A program made the position numbers and the translations under genes. Under the pieces are notes generated by a model that was given only the letters and a program-made list of their open reading frames with translations, was not told where the DNA came from and searched no databases. DNA of 27,241 nt from a virus, in IMG/VR virus record IMGVR_UViG_3300050821_000369, positions 1 to 27,241 of that record; one strand, 5' to 3'. Positions 1 to 5,735 of this stretch are shown here, piece after piece (position 1 is the first letter of the stretch; each line of letters begins with the position of its first letter).

Positions 1-91
1 GTTACTTGACTTGTTTAGTTGTTACTTGACCTATTCTAGTTAATTCTTTCTAGCTCTAGTTAAACTAGAACTTATATAAACTCTAGTTCAT
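1..91. repeat. Left-edge repeats: GTTACTTGAC direct repeat and TCTAGTT half-sites
   Basis: GTTACTTGAC occurs at 1-10 and again at 21-30. Downstream, TCTAGTT/AACTAGA half-sites recur: TTCTAGTT near 34-41, a perfect inverted pair TCTAGTT-A-AACTAGA at 55-69, and CTCTAGTTC near 81-89. This set differs from the TAGTGA palindromes found elsewhere in the window. Its position upstream of a strong promoter suggests a protein-binding cluster, but no protein can be named. I see no gene in 1-154. Confidence 0.5.
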
Positions 92-154
92 CAACCGCGA
101 GGCGAACGGCCCGAAAATCGCTAACCCATTGATTTATTTGAGAAAAAATATCGC

Positions 155-182
155 TTGACAGGCCCGGCGAAACCACTATAAT
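155..182 (+). promoter_or_regulatory. Consensus sigma70 promoter (TTGACA-16-TATAAT)
   Basis: A perfect -35 box TTGACA lies at 155-160 and a perfect -10 box TATAAT at 177-182, with a 16-bp spacer. Transcription would start near 188-190 and read the small gene at 232. The -10 box sits inside palindrome site S1, so a protein bound there would block RNA polymerase. It is the best host-type promoter I see in the window. Confidence 0.85.
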
Positions 183-187
183 AGTGA
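173..187 (+). promoter_or_regulatory. Palindrome site S1 over the -10 box
   Basis: CCACTATAATAGTGA: half-sites CACTA and TAGTG with a 3-nt centre (15-bp version of the dispersed motif). It overlaps the TATAAT box at 177-182, the classic position for a repressor operator. Of the 17 copies this one most directly suggests transcriptional control. Confidence 0.8.
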
Positions 188-189
188 TC

Positions 190-214
190 GTCGGCCAGCG
201 ATTTTCGCCCCGAC
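190..214 (+). promoter_or_regulatory. 5'-terminal mRNA hairpin
   Basis: GTCGG (190-194) pairs with CCGAC (210-214), and inside it GCGA (198-201) pairs with TCGC (205-208) around a TTT loop. The stem begins at the predicted transcription start. A hairpin at the very 5' end is known to protect some bacterial and phage messages from decay; that role here is inference. Confidence 0.6.
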
Positions 215-231
215 AAACTGGAGCTACTCTA

Positions 232-546
232 ATGACTGTTGCTACTTTCAACCTGCCCTCCACCAAGTCTAACAGCAAAGATATCGAATGGGAGCAAATG
301 GAGCTTACTTCATTGCCCCCAGTACTTGCGAAGCAAGTTACTACTATTCATGAAATGGAACAGGCTGTTAAAGCCGCAAAGACTAAGTTTGCGGAACAGT
401 TCAACGATTCGTATAGCGAAGCTATTCCGGCTGGAATGGTTCGCCGGTTTAGTTTCAAGTTTGACGGACTATCCTTTGGTAATGCTGTTCCCAATACAAA
501 GAATGGCAAGACCAAGGTTTCCTTTACTGCAAAGAAAGGCAAGTAA
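232..546 (+). CDS. Small leader-region protein, unknown function
   Basis: This 104-residue protein is the first gene in the window. I chose ATG 232 over an upstream in-frame start at 184 because GGAG at 220-223 lies 8 nt before it and the upstream start would precede the predicted transcription start. The protein has a helical middle (about residues 30-60) rich in Lys, Glu and Ala and a basic C-terminus ending in KKGK. I see no membrane segment or known catalytic motif. It is a single-gene unit with a consensus promoter overlapped by a palindrome operator and a strong terminator just after the stop. Strong, probably repressible expression fits an early or immunity-type gene, but the sequence does not prove a role. 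Confidence 0.75.
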   Translation: MTVATFNLPSTKSNSKDIEWEQMELTSLPPVLAKQVTTIHEMEQAVKAAKTKFAEQFNDSYSEAIPAGMVRRFSFKFDGLSFGNAVPNTKNGKTKVSFTAKKGK

Positions 547-557
547 GTTAACTATAG

Positions 558-586
558 CGGGGAGCTTAATGCTCCCCGTTTTCTTT
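558..586 (+). terminator. Rho-independent terminator
   Basis: CGGGGAGC (558-565), loop TTAAT, GCTCCCCG (571-578), then a T-rich tail (TTTTCTTTT). A perfect 8-bp GC-rich stem 11 nt after the stop of the preceding gene. The sequence just before the stem (AACTATAG) looks like half of the dispersed palindrome. Confidence 0.92.
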
Positions 587-599
587 TGGAGTTGAGCTA

Positions 600-770
600 A
601 TGAAAACTATCTCTTGTGATCCTCAGACCAAACAACAGTGGAGTGAGTTACTTGCTTACTTGTATTGCCATTGGGTCAAGTCTAACCTACCTGTTACTAT
701 CTGCCCGCCCATGTATTGTCGCGGCGCTTTACGTTTACATGGTTTGGTTAATCATAGTCGTATTGCGTAA
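600..770 (+). CDS. 56-residue Cys/His-containing small protein
   Basis: ATG 600 is preceded by GGAG at 588-591 (8-nt spacing), the frame stays open to TAA at 768-770, and a terminator follows 9 nt later, so this short frame is credible. The product has four cysteines (6, 23, 35, 40) and histidines at 47 and 52. The pattern C35-x4-C40-x6-H47-x4-H52 could bind a metal, but it does not match a zinc-finger family I can name. It sits between two terminators, so transcription must either read through the first or start locally. Function unknown. Confidence 0.65.
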   Translation: MKTISCDPQTKQQWSELLAYLYCHWVKSNLPVTICPPMYCRGALRLHGLVNHSRIA

Positions 771-779
771 TAGCTATAG

Positions 780-806
780 GCGCAGCCACATGCTGCGCTT
801 TCTTTT
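780..806 (+). terminator. Rho-independent terminator
   Basis: GCGCAGC (780-786), loop CACAT, GCTGCGC (792-798), then TTTCTTTTT. A perfect 7-bp stem ends the 600-770 transcription unit. Confidence 0.9.
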
Positions 807-900
807 TATTCTCTCAGTGTTATGTTATAACATTGCATCGGACCCGGCCCCACCCCCAGTTGGACAGGCCGGTGGGGGGCGACCGGGCGCTATTAGGTCT

Positions 901-930
901 TTGACTATTATAGGATAAAAAAAGTAAAAT
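901..930 (+). promoter_or_regulatory. Possible sigma70 promoter
   Basis: TTGACT at 901-906 and TAAAAT at 925-930 with an 18-bp spacer. Each box is one mismatch from consensus. It would drive the A-rich leader towards the terminase. Confidence 0.4.
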
Positions 931-1030
931 AGTACACTCCCGAAATATTAGATTCTAAAAATCCGAAAAAAGTACAAACCCAAATAACCGCACCCTCGAA
1001 AAATAAAAAACCAATATACTGTAAATCCCA

Positions 1031-1059
1031 TTGACAATACTAATACAATACTGTACCCT
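1031..1059 (+). promoter_or_regulatory. Possible sigma70 promoter upstream of the terL leader
   Basis: TTGACA is perfect at 1031-1036, but the -10 box at the right distance is poor (TACCCT at 1054-1059, 17-bp spacer). A better box, TATACA, lies 22 bp away, which is too far. A transcript from here would meet the hairpin at 1092-1139 after roughly 25 nt. Confidence 0.35.
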
Positions 1060-1091
1060 ATACAACAGTGAGCAAAGTCCATCGGCTCGCT

Positions 1092-1145
1092 TAGGAGGGT
1101 GCTGCATTCATGAGCCCCCCAGCTAGTAGCGCCCTCCTACTTTTT
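1092..1145 (+). terminator. Terminator or leader attenuator
   Basis: TAGGAGGGTGCT (1092-1103) pairs with AGCGCCCTCCTA (1128-1139) over 12 bp with one G-T wobble, and TTTTT follows at 1141-1145. The 24-nt loop is long for a terminator. AGGAGGG in the 5' arm is also a perfect ribosome binding site for an ATG at 1110 opening a 31-codon frame that ends at 1205. Folding could therefore hide or expose that site, so a leader-peptide or attenuator arrangement before terL is possible. Confidence 0.6.
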
Positions 1146-1192
1146 AAAAAAACCGTGGTCAGTGCCGTACATGCATACAACCACCAACACGC

Positions 1193-1208
1193 TCACTATA
1201 TATAGTTA
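1193..1208 (+). promoter_or_regulatory. Palindrome site S2, ends at the terL start codon
   Basis: TCACTATATATAGTTA. The last base abuts the ATG at 1209. It is the only copy whose weaker half (TAGTTA) is on the right, so it is inverted relative to the other asymmetric copies. Confidence 0.8.
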
Positions 1209-2675
1209 ATGGGCACACATATAAAATATGACGCTCCGCTTACCATCGGTTTGTTCATGGCAAGCCCGAGCTTTGGGCGTTTAATACTTGGGCCAATAGG
1301 AAGCGGGAAGACTACAAGCTGTATAATGGAGCTTGTTAGGCGTGCCGCTATGCAAGCTCCGGGAGATGACGGGTTACGGCACACAAGGTTTGCTATAGTA
1401 CGCCAGACTTTATCGCAACTTAAGATGACAGTTCTTAAAGACTGTATGATGTGGTTGGAAGAGATAGCTGAGTGGAAAGTAAGTGAGAGTACTTTATATA
1501 TAAATTTCGATGACATACGAAGTGAATGGTTGTTCCTGCCGTTGGATGAGCCTTCTGACGAAAGACGTTTATTGTCTACCCAACTTACTGGGGCATGGAT
1601 AAATGAGTTTTCTGAAGTTAATGTACACCTTATGGACCCTTTGGGCGGTCGTTGTACTCGGTACCCGCGAGGTCGCTTTGGTGTGCCTACTTGGTCTGGT
1701 ATTATTGGCGACAGTAATTTCCCTACTGAGCATAGCGACTGGCACGAGTTTTTAGAAAACGCGCCTAATCAGTTTGAGGTGTTCAAGCAACCGGGTGGTA
1801 GAACTGAGATAGCAGAGAATATACCGCACCTGAACCAGAATGCTGAGAGTATATTACTACCACTTGACCACCCAGTTAGGTTACAAAAGGGGAGGGAGTA
1901 TTATGCTCGTGCCGCACAAACCAAGAATCAGGACTGGGTTCGTCGATATGTTGACGCTGAATATGGACGCGATCCTTCGGGTACTGCTGTGTTCGCTAAT
2001 ACTTTTGTTAGGCGGTATCACTGTGCACCAAATGTTGAACCCGTACAAAACAAAATGCTCCTCGTTGGACAGGACTTTGGTCGTAGTCCGTGGAGCTTGA
2101 TTACCCAAGTAGATCACCGCGGTAGGTTCCTGATACTTGAGGAGGCGTCGGCAGAGGACATTGGTATTGTATTTCACGTTAAATCAACACTCCGGCCCAT
2201 GCTGCTCAACCCGTTGTATATGGGCAAGAGTATTGTAATAATTGGCGACCCGAGTGGTGAGTATAAAAACGACCAGTTTGAAGTAAACAACTTTAAAGTA
2301 TTGAACCAACTTGGGTTTAAGCACGCATATCCTGCACCAACAAACGACATTGAGTTACGTATTCAAGCTGTCGAGTATTGGCTTGGTTTGAGTATTGACG
2401 GTGGCCCCGGTATGCTCATAAGCGAGTTGGGGTGCCCGAACTTGATCGCAGCACTTAATGGTGGGTATAGGTATACGAAATTAAAAACAGGTATAAGCAA
2501 ACCTGTACCCGACAAGAACGAAAGCTCACATATAGCGGATGCGCTGGAGTATGCTGCGCTTGTAGCACGTAACGCTAGCGCATACAATTGGGTTGAGAAT
2601 ACCACTCGCAGTGATATAAGAAGGCGAGAGGCGCTAGAGAGAAGGGGGAGGATGCCATCGCAGGCTTGGACTTAG
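1209..2675 (+). CDS. terL: Terminase large subunit
   Basis: The 488-residue product is the packaging motor that pumps DNA through the portal and cuts it. Visible motifs are Walker A GPIGSGKT at 28-35 and a Walker B-like strand LTGAWINE at 126-133 with E133 as likely catalytic acid (E136 follows). The RNase H-like nuclease carries acidic residues in VGQDFGRS (D289), IIGDPSG (D347) and HIADALEY (D444). Length and domain order match TerL proteins of podoviruses. ATG 1209 follows palindrome S2 with no clear Shine-Dalgarno; M17 (ATG 1257) is an alternative but also lacks one. Unusually, about 3.7 kb separates it from the portal gene. Confidence 0.95.
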   Translation: MGTHIKYDAPLTIGLFMASPSFGRLILGPIGSGKTTSCIMELVRRAAMQAPGDDGLRHTRFAIVRQTLSQLKMTVLKDCMMWLEEIAEWKVSESTLYINFDDIRSEWLFLPLDEPSDERRLLSTQLTGAWINEFSEVNVHLMDPLGGRCTRYPRGRFGVPTWSGIIGDSNFPTEHSDWHEFLENAPNQFEVFKQPGGRTEIAENIPHLNQNAESILLPLDHPVRLQKGREYYARAAQTKNQDWVRRYVDAEYGRDPSGTAVFANTFVRRYHCAPNVEPVQNKMLLVGQDFGRSPWSLITQVDHRGRFLILEEASAEDIGIVFHVKSTLRPMLLNPLYMGKSIVIIGDPSGEYKNDQFEVNNFKVLNQLGFKHAYPAPTNDIELRIQAVEYWLGLSIDGGPGMLISELGCPNLIAALNGGYRYTKLKTGISKPVPDKNESSHIADALEYAALVARNASAYNWVENTTRSDIRRREALERRGRMPSQAWT

Positions 2676-2719
2676 TACGCGTAGGAGCGTTACATGCGCG
2701 CAGCTATCATATGTAAGAG

Positions 2720-2735
2720 TAACTATATATAGTGA
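2720..2735 (+). promoter_or_regulatory. Palindrome site S3
   Basis: TAACTATATATAGTGA, 35 nt upstream of the PEP-CTERM-like gene and 44 nt after the terL stop. Its TATATA core might also serve as a -10 element, though no good -35 box lies upstream. Confidence 0.8.
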
Positions 2736-2770
2736 CGCGCACACGGAAAGGCGACATAGGAGTGAGACAA

Positions 2771-3490
2771 ATGCGACGACTTGTAGGTACTTTATTGGGA
2801 GCGACACTGTTAAGCGCCCCCGCAAATGCTACGTTACAGATTGCGCTTCAGGTTGGACCTGATGCGTTCTTCTGTGCCGATAACACTTCGTGCGATACCA
2901 ACCCTGCACTTGGTATTGTTCAGGTTGGTAATGTCGTTGTTGACGGTATTGCAGTTGACGGCTCTATTCAGGCATCGGATCACGGTCCTCCGTTTCCGAG
3001 TTTGAACACGTCATCTCTCGATATCATTAACACGCTAGCCACTCCCATTGTGGCTACTGTTGCCGTGAGTGATACAGACTTTCCGAGTATTGCAGCTTTG
3101 TTCACTGCTGCGGGGTCTGGTACTTGGCAAGGGCCGAGTGGCTCAGCCATCACGATGGGCTGGTTCGTCGATCCGGCGAATGCTCAAGGTGCAGACAATG
3201 CCTTTGACACCCCCGGTGTGTTACTAACCACGTTCAGTAATGCGTCAGTTGGGCGTACTAGTGCGTTCAGTACTAATGGTAGCTTTATCCAAACATTAGC
3301 TGCTCCGTTCTCTATGACCCTTCAATCGACGCTCACTCTGTCTCCGGGAGAGGCGTTGATCAATAGAGGTCAGGCGTTGGTAACGAGTGAGGTGCCTGAG
3401 ACTTCTACTTGGGCTATGATAGCTATTGGCTTTGGGTTTATGGCGTGGGGTGCAGCGACACGCAAGCGTATGCGTGATATCGTAGCCTGA
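2771..3490 (+). CDS. Secreted protein with PEP-CTERM-like (PEPxxWA) sorting signal
   Basis: This 239-residue protein is unlike a virion protein. It starts with a signal peptide (MRR, then a hydrophobic stretch, likely cut after ANA at residue 20). The middle is Ser/Thr/Ala/Gly-rich and beta-type with cysteines at 35 and 41. The tail has the tripartite exosortase signal: VPETSTWAM at 208-216, a hydrophobic segment (217-229) and a basic end (RKRMR, 231-235). The usual motif is P-E-P; here it is P-E-T, but the S-T-W-A-M context fits the PEPxxWA subclass. ATG 2771 has GGAG at 2759-2762; a GTG at 2732 lies inside palindrome S3 and would spoil the signal peptide. It is flanked by S3 and by hairpins plus a tRNA, so it looks like a cargo (moron) gene of host origin. 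Confidence 0.8.
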   Translation: MRRLVGTLLGATLLSAPANATLQIALQVGPDAFFCADNTSCDTNPALGIVQVGNVVVDGIAVDGSIQASDHGPPFPSLNTSSLDIINTLATPIVATVAVSDTDFPSIAALFTAAGSGTWQGPSGSAITMGWFVDPANAQGADNAFDTPGVLLTTFSNASVGRTSAFSTNGSFIQTLAAPFSMTLQSTLTLSPGEALINRGQALVTSEVPETSTWAMIAIGFGFMAWGAATRKRMRDIVA

Positions 3491-3517
3491 CAGCCCCCGT
3501 TAGGCTATGATGGGGGC
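3483..3517 (+). terminator. Competing hairpins after the PEP-CTERM-like gene
   Basis: Two stems share sequence and cannot form together: TAGCCT (3483-3488) with AGGCTA (3502-3507), and GCCCCC (3493-3498) with GGGGGC (3512-3517). No T tract follows, so this is a weak terminator at best. It may instead be a 3'-end stability element or a switch. Confidence 0.4.
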
Positions 3518-3631
3518 GGACTGGGTGCTTTAAATGCAGCATCGGGTTCGCCCCAACGGGGTGTGCGGTGCGACGTGTTATCCGTACTTAAATGGACACT
3601 CACGGACTACAAAACGGAGCCAGCCCCTTGG

Positions 3632-3716
3632 GGGAGCGTATCCAAGCGATGAAGGAGCCAGACTGTAAATCTGGTGGCTATGTCCCACGTAGGTTCAAAT
3701 CCTACCGCTCCCACCA
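3632..3716 (+). tRNA. tRNA-Tyr (GTA anticodon)
   Basis: The acceptor stem GGGAGCG (3632-3638) pairs with CGCTCCC (3706-3712), followed by discriminator A and an encoded CCA (3714-3716). The anticodon arm is CCAGA-CTGTAAA-TCTGG, giving GTA. A long variable arm (about 14 nt) and a T arm GTAGG-TTCAAAT-CCTAC complete a class II bacterial tyrosine tRNA of 85 nt. The D loop (AAGCGATGAA) lacks the usual GG pair, so tertiary folding may be altered. The encoded CCA overlaps the left end of palindrome S4. Confidence 0.9.
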
Positions 3717-3729
3717 CTAACTATAGTGA
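3714..3729 (+). promoter_or_regulatory. Palindrome site S4 at the tRNA 3' end
   Basis: CCACTAACTATAGTGA. Its first three bases are the tRNA's CCA tail, and it ends 6 nt before ATG 3736. A protein bound here would sit between the tRNA and the next operon. Confidence 0.8.
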
Positions 3730-3735
3730 GCACAC

Positions 3736-4038
3736 ATGAGCGAGCATAAACAAAGAGAACGCGGACTTGGGGAGTGGAAACTCGGCGATGCTCCGATAGA
3801 GAAAGAATATATAGTAATGATGAACTCTATGGCTGTTGCACTCAATGAGATGTTCAACGGTCAAGCTAAAGGGAAGGATCGTAAAACTGGCTTCGTTCTA
3901 ATGGTATTTCCTTTTGAAGGATTTGATGGACGTTGTAATTACATTTCTAATGGTGCAGACCGTAGGGACGTTGTAACGCTTATGAAGGAAATGATTGCTC
4001 GTTTTGAAGGGCAACCAGAAATAAGTGGGAGAGCATGA
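3736..4038 (+). CDS. Conserved-type small phage protein, unknown function
   Basis: This is a 100-residue protein. The central part (about residues 50-95) holds the pattern GFVLMVFPFEGFDGRCNYIS, then ADRRDVVTLMKEMIARFEG. I recognise this style of sequence from small uncharacterised phage proteins; I cannot give a function. A short hydrophobic strand is followed by a C-terminal amphipathic helix. There is no membrane anchor or signal peptide. ATG 3736 lies 6 nt after palindrome S4 without a clear Shine-Dalgarno, and the gene overlaps the next by 4 nt (ATGA). It opens a run of tightly packed small genes. Confidence 0.75.
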   Translation: MSEHKQRERGLGEWKLGDAPIEKEYIVMMNSMAVALNEMFNGQAKGKDRKTGFVLMVFPFEGFDGRCNYISNGADRRDVVTLMKEMIARFEGQPEISGRA

Positions 4039-4232
4039 CGACAGTTGAGACATTATATTGGGAGGAGACAGAGGAAATAGGGTTTCGTATTTTATGGGCA
4101 GGTGAAGAGAAAATGAATGGTGCATACATAAAATTTTCATATGACTGTCCTGTCGATAGAATGATTATAAAGTTACGTATTATGGCAGATGAACTTGAAG
4201 AACAATTGAGGATGGAAAACACTCATGATTAA
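4035..4232 (+). CDS. Small acidic protein, unknown function
   Basis: A 65-residue acidic protein (many Glu), beginning MTTVETLYWEE and ending in a charged helix DELEEQLRMENTHD. Start ATG 4035 overlaps the upstream stop as ATGA and has GGGAGAG shortly before it. It overlaps the next gene by 8 nt, so translation is probably coupled. No domain is recognised. Base composition is AT-rich like its neighbours. Confidence 0.7.
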   Translation: MTTVETLYWEETEEIGFRILWAGEEKMNGAYIKFSYDCPVDRMIIKLRIMADELEEQLRMENTHD

Positions 4233-4473
4233 AGCAACAGCAGTTCAACCAGATGGACGTACATTATTAATTCTTGGGTTAAGTTTTGGCAATCTTGCTA
4301 AGTTTCGTGATGAGCCGGGAGATACGTTCATTAAAGTTAATGGTGCATTAATGGATTTGCCAATTGATGTATTAATATTCTCTGGTAAAACTGAAGCTCA
4401 TTTAGCTGAACTTATGAAGGATGCTATCGGTCCTAACACCATAGTACATATAGACTCAAAGCTCAAGAGCTAA
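4225..4473 (+). CDS. Small protein, unknown function
   Basis: An 82-residue protein with alternating hydrophobic strands (TLLILGLSFG, DVLIF) and an amphipathic helix (HLAELMKDAIG). Its order of strands and helices suggests a small alpha/beta fold. No family is recognised. It overlaps the previous gene by 8 nt. Its TAA stop is the first three bases of palindrome S5, whose inner ATG starts the next gene. Confidence 0.7.
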   Translation: MIKATAVQPDGRTLLILGLSFGNLAKFRDEPGDTFIKVNGALMDLPIDVLIFSGKTEAHLAELMKDAIGPNTIVHIDSKLKS

Positions 4474-4486
4474 CTATGAATAGTGA
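4471..4486 (+). promoter_or_regulatory. Palindrome site S5 holding a stop and a start codon
   Basis: TAACTATGAATAGTGA. The TAA (4471-4473) ends the previous gene and the ATG (4476-4478) starts the next one, encoding M-N-S-D. A protein or hairpin here would directly affect translation initiation. Confidence 0.8.
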
Positions 4487-4685
4487 CCCGACGAAACCCA
4501 CCGTGGTAGTTGCACCGCTTCATACGTTTGGTTGGCAACGGCGGGCTGATTTGGATTGTTCATTGGGTCAAGTGTGGGAAAGCCCAGATGGTAAATTACA
4601 AATGTTCTCACATAATACAAAACCTGTAATGGCTATACTTAAACCATTGCGTTTAAAGTTGGGAGATAAAGATGCCAATGGATAA
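4476..4685 (+). CDS. Small protein starting inside palindrome S5
   Basis: A 69-residue protein, moderately basic, with two Trp. No domain is recognised. The start codon lies within the palindrome and there is no Shine-Dalgarno, so initiation probably depends on coupling to the upstream gene, which ends 2 nt before. It overlaps the next gene by 14 nt. The frame is fully open and codon use matches its neighbours. Confidence 0.6.
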   Translation: MNSDPTKPTVVVAPLHTFGWQRRADLDCSLGQVWESPDGKLQMFSHNTKPVMAILKPLRLKLGDKDANG

Positions 4686-5058
4686 ACAAGTTGTTGGAAA
4701 GGATGTAGATGGCAACGATGTAGTAATGGTATGGGGTGATGACCTCAATTGGGCGCATGGTTATGTAAAGGGACCAGAGCACCAACAGCGTGAATACTAT
4801 CGTGCTCAGGGTAAAGGTGGCGCACACTATGCGGTTGCGCGTGATCTTGCGGAGAAGCTCGATGACAAGAAACGTCCTATATTTAGGTACTGGTACGTTG
4901 TTACTCATATTGATGGTAAGACTGTTCATTTACCTACTGAGTTTATGAGTGCGTATGAGGGACAGGAGGTTTGTCAGATAATTGAAAGTGAACGCGCGCA
5001 TGTAATATCAAAGAACGCGCACGCGCGTATAGAGGACAAAGCAAATGACAAAACGTAA
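4672..5058 (+). CDS. Hypothetical protein, 128 residues
   Basis: A soluble, charged protein with many aromatic residues: a Trp-rich segment near residues 21-28 (WGDDLNWAHG), a helical stretch (AVARDLAEKLDDKKR) and then strands RYWYVVTHIDGKTVHL. No family is recognised. GGGAGA at 4661-4666 supports ATG 4672; ATG 4678 is possible. It overlaps the previous gene by 14 nt and the next small gene by 14 nt. Confidence 0.75.
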   Translation: MPMDKQVVGKDVDGNDVVMVWGDDLNWAHGYVKGPEHQQREYYRAQGKGGAHYAVARDLAEKLDDKKRPIFRYWYVVTHIDGKTVHLPTEFMSAYEGQEVCQIIESERAHVISKNAHARIEDKANDKT

Positions 5059-5176
5059 GCTAAAGAAGCTATTACGTAAATGTCAGAAGGTGCGTGACGA
5101 GTGGTGTGAAGAGTACACTAAAGTATGTGATAAACTTGCGATCATACGCAGGATAGTACAACATGAGGGAGAGTGA
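5045..5176 (+). CDS. 43-residue basic helical peptide
   Basis: ATG 5045 follows an AGAGGA ribosome binding site and the frame runs to TGA 5174-5176, just before the next start. The peptide (MTKRKLKKLLRKC...) is strongly basic at its N-terminus and predicted helical throughout, with three Cys (13, 21, 28). Spacing of 7-8 residues would put the cysteines on one helix face. It lies in a row of overlapping genes, which supports translation. Function unknown; nucleic-acid binding would fit the charge. Confidence 0.6.
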   Translation: MTKRKLKKLLRKCQKVRDEWCEEYTKVCDKLAIIRRIVQHEGE

Positions 5177-5177
5177 G

Positions 5178-5735
5178 ATGACAAAGCATGAGTTTCTAAA
5201 TATCATGCGCCGACTTATGGTGGAGGCGCGTCGTGCTGAGTTACTAGGTAAAATCACTGATGCTTGTGGTGCCGCTGGATATGACGATGTGGGTGACTTT
5301 ATTGATAGTCTTTGGGAAGGTAATAAAAAAGAGAATGTAGAAACTACTGGCCCAATAGTAGAAGAATATGATTTCTTACTAGGCCCGATTATGAAAGAGA
5401 TATGGGAGAGTGGATATAGGTTCTGGGATTGTACTAACCCTAAAACACTTACTGGGTTCATTGATCCTTATAATGGTCATTGGACTAAATATTTTTCTGA
5501 TTTTGTGGGTAGACAACCAGATACTTGGGGGTTTATCTATCGTAGATATAGAGAAAATAAAGAGGCAGGAACACTACTAGGTCCGAAAGGAAAACCGAAC
5601 CTTCGTAGTGTGGCAACTGTAGATGAGGCAATGCAAGCGTCAGATGAAATAGACTACGTGGCAAACACTATTACGGGTGCGCTTAACGATGCTGTAAGGA
5701 AGAAAGCCCGTGAAGCAGGTGAAGATTCCGCTTAA
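5178..5735 (+). CDS. Hypothetical protein, 185 residues
   Basis: I chose ATG 5178 rather than 5163 because GGGAG at 5168-5172 is well spaced for it and it follows the preceding stop by one base. The protein has a helical N-terminus (EFLNIMRRLMVEARRAELLG), an aromatic-rich centre (residues about 65-125 with many Trp, Tyr and Phe) and a helical C-terminus. No motif points to a function. It overlaps the following gene by 26 nt. A structural or packaging-accessory role is possible from position only. Confidence 0.75.
   Translation: MTKHEFLNIMRRLMVEARRAELLGKITDACGAAGYDDVGDFIDSLWEGNKKENVETTGPIVEEYDFLLGPIMKEIWESGYRFWDCTNPKTLTGFIDPYNGHWTKYFSDFVGRQPDTWGFIYRRYRENKEAGTLLGPKGKPNLRSVATVDEAMQASDEIDYVANTITGALNDAVRKKAREAGEDSA

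Larger units (their letters stand above)
807..1092. other. Non-coding region: GC-rich hairpin then A-rich tract
   Basis: I see no convincing gene here. A GC-rich structure occupies 843-887: CCCGG (843-847) can pair with CCGGG (883-887), and inside it CCCCACC (848-854) with GGTGGGG (871-877). From about 910 to 1030 the + strand becomes very A-rich with few T or G runs. A region like this directly upstream of the terminase could hold packaging or replication sites, but no known recognition sequence is visible. Confidence 0.5.

Noticed and set aside
616-918. 100-codon + strand frame with hydrophobic N-terminus
   Set aside because: It overlaps the better supported 600-770 gene in another frame, crosses a strong terminator and a GC-rich hairpin, and lacks a Shine-Dalgarno.
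1193-1215. T7-type RNA polymerase promoter (CTCACTATA similarity)
   Set aside because: Only the short CTCACTATA string matches; the repeated element is a two-fold palindrome without the rest of a T7-class promoter. I keep phage polymerase promoters only as an alternative for the motif family.
3632-3716. tRNA gene as proof of an integration junction
   Set aside because: The tRNA is whole and lies inside the phage gene order with virion genes on both sides, and no integrase or duplicated tRNA end is seen in the window.
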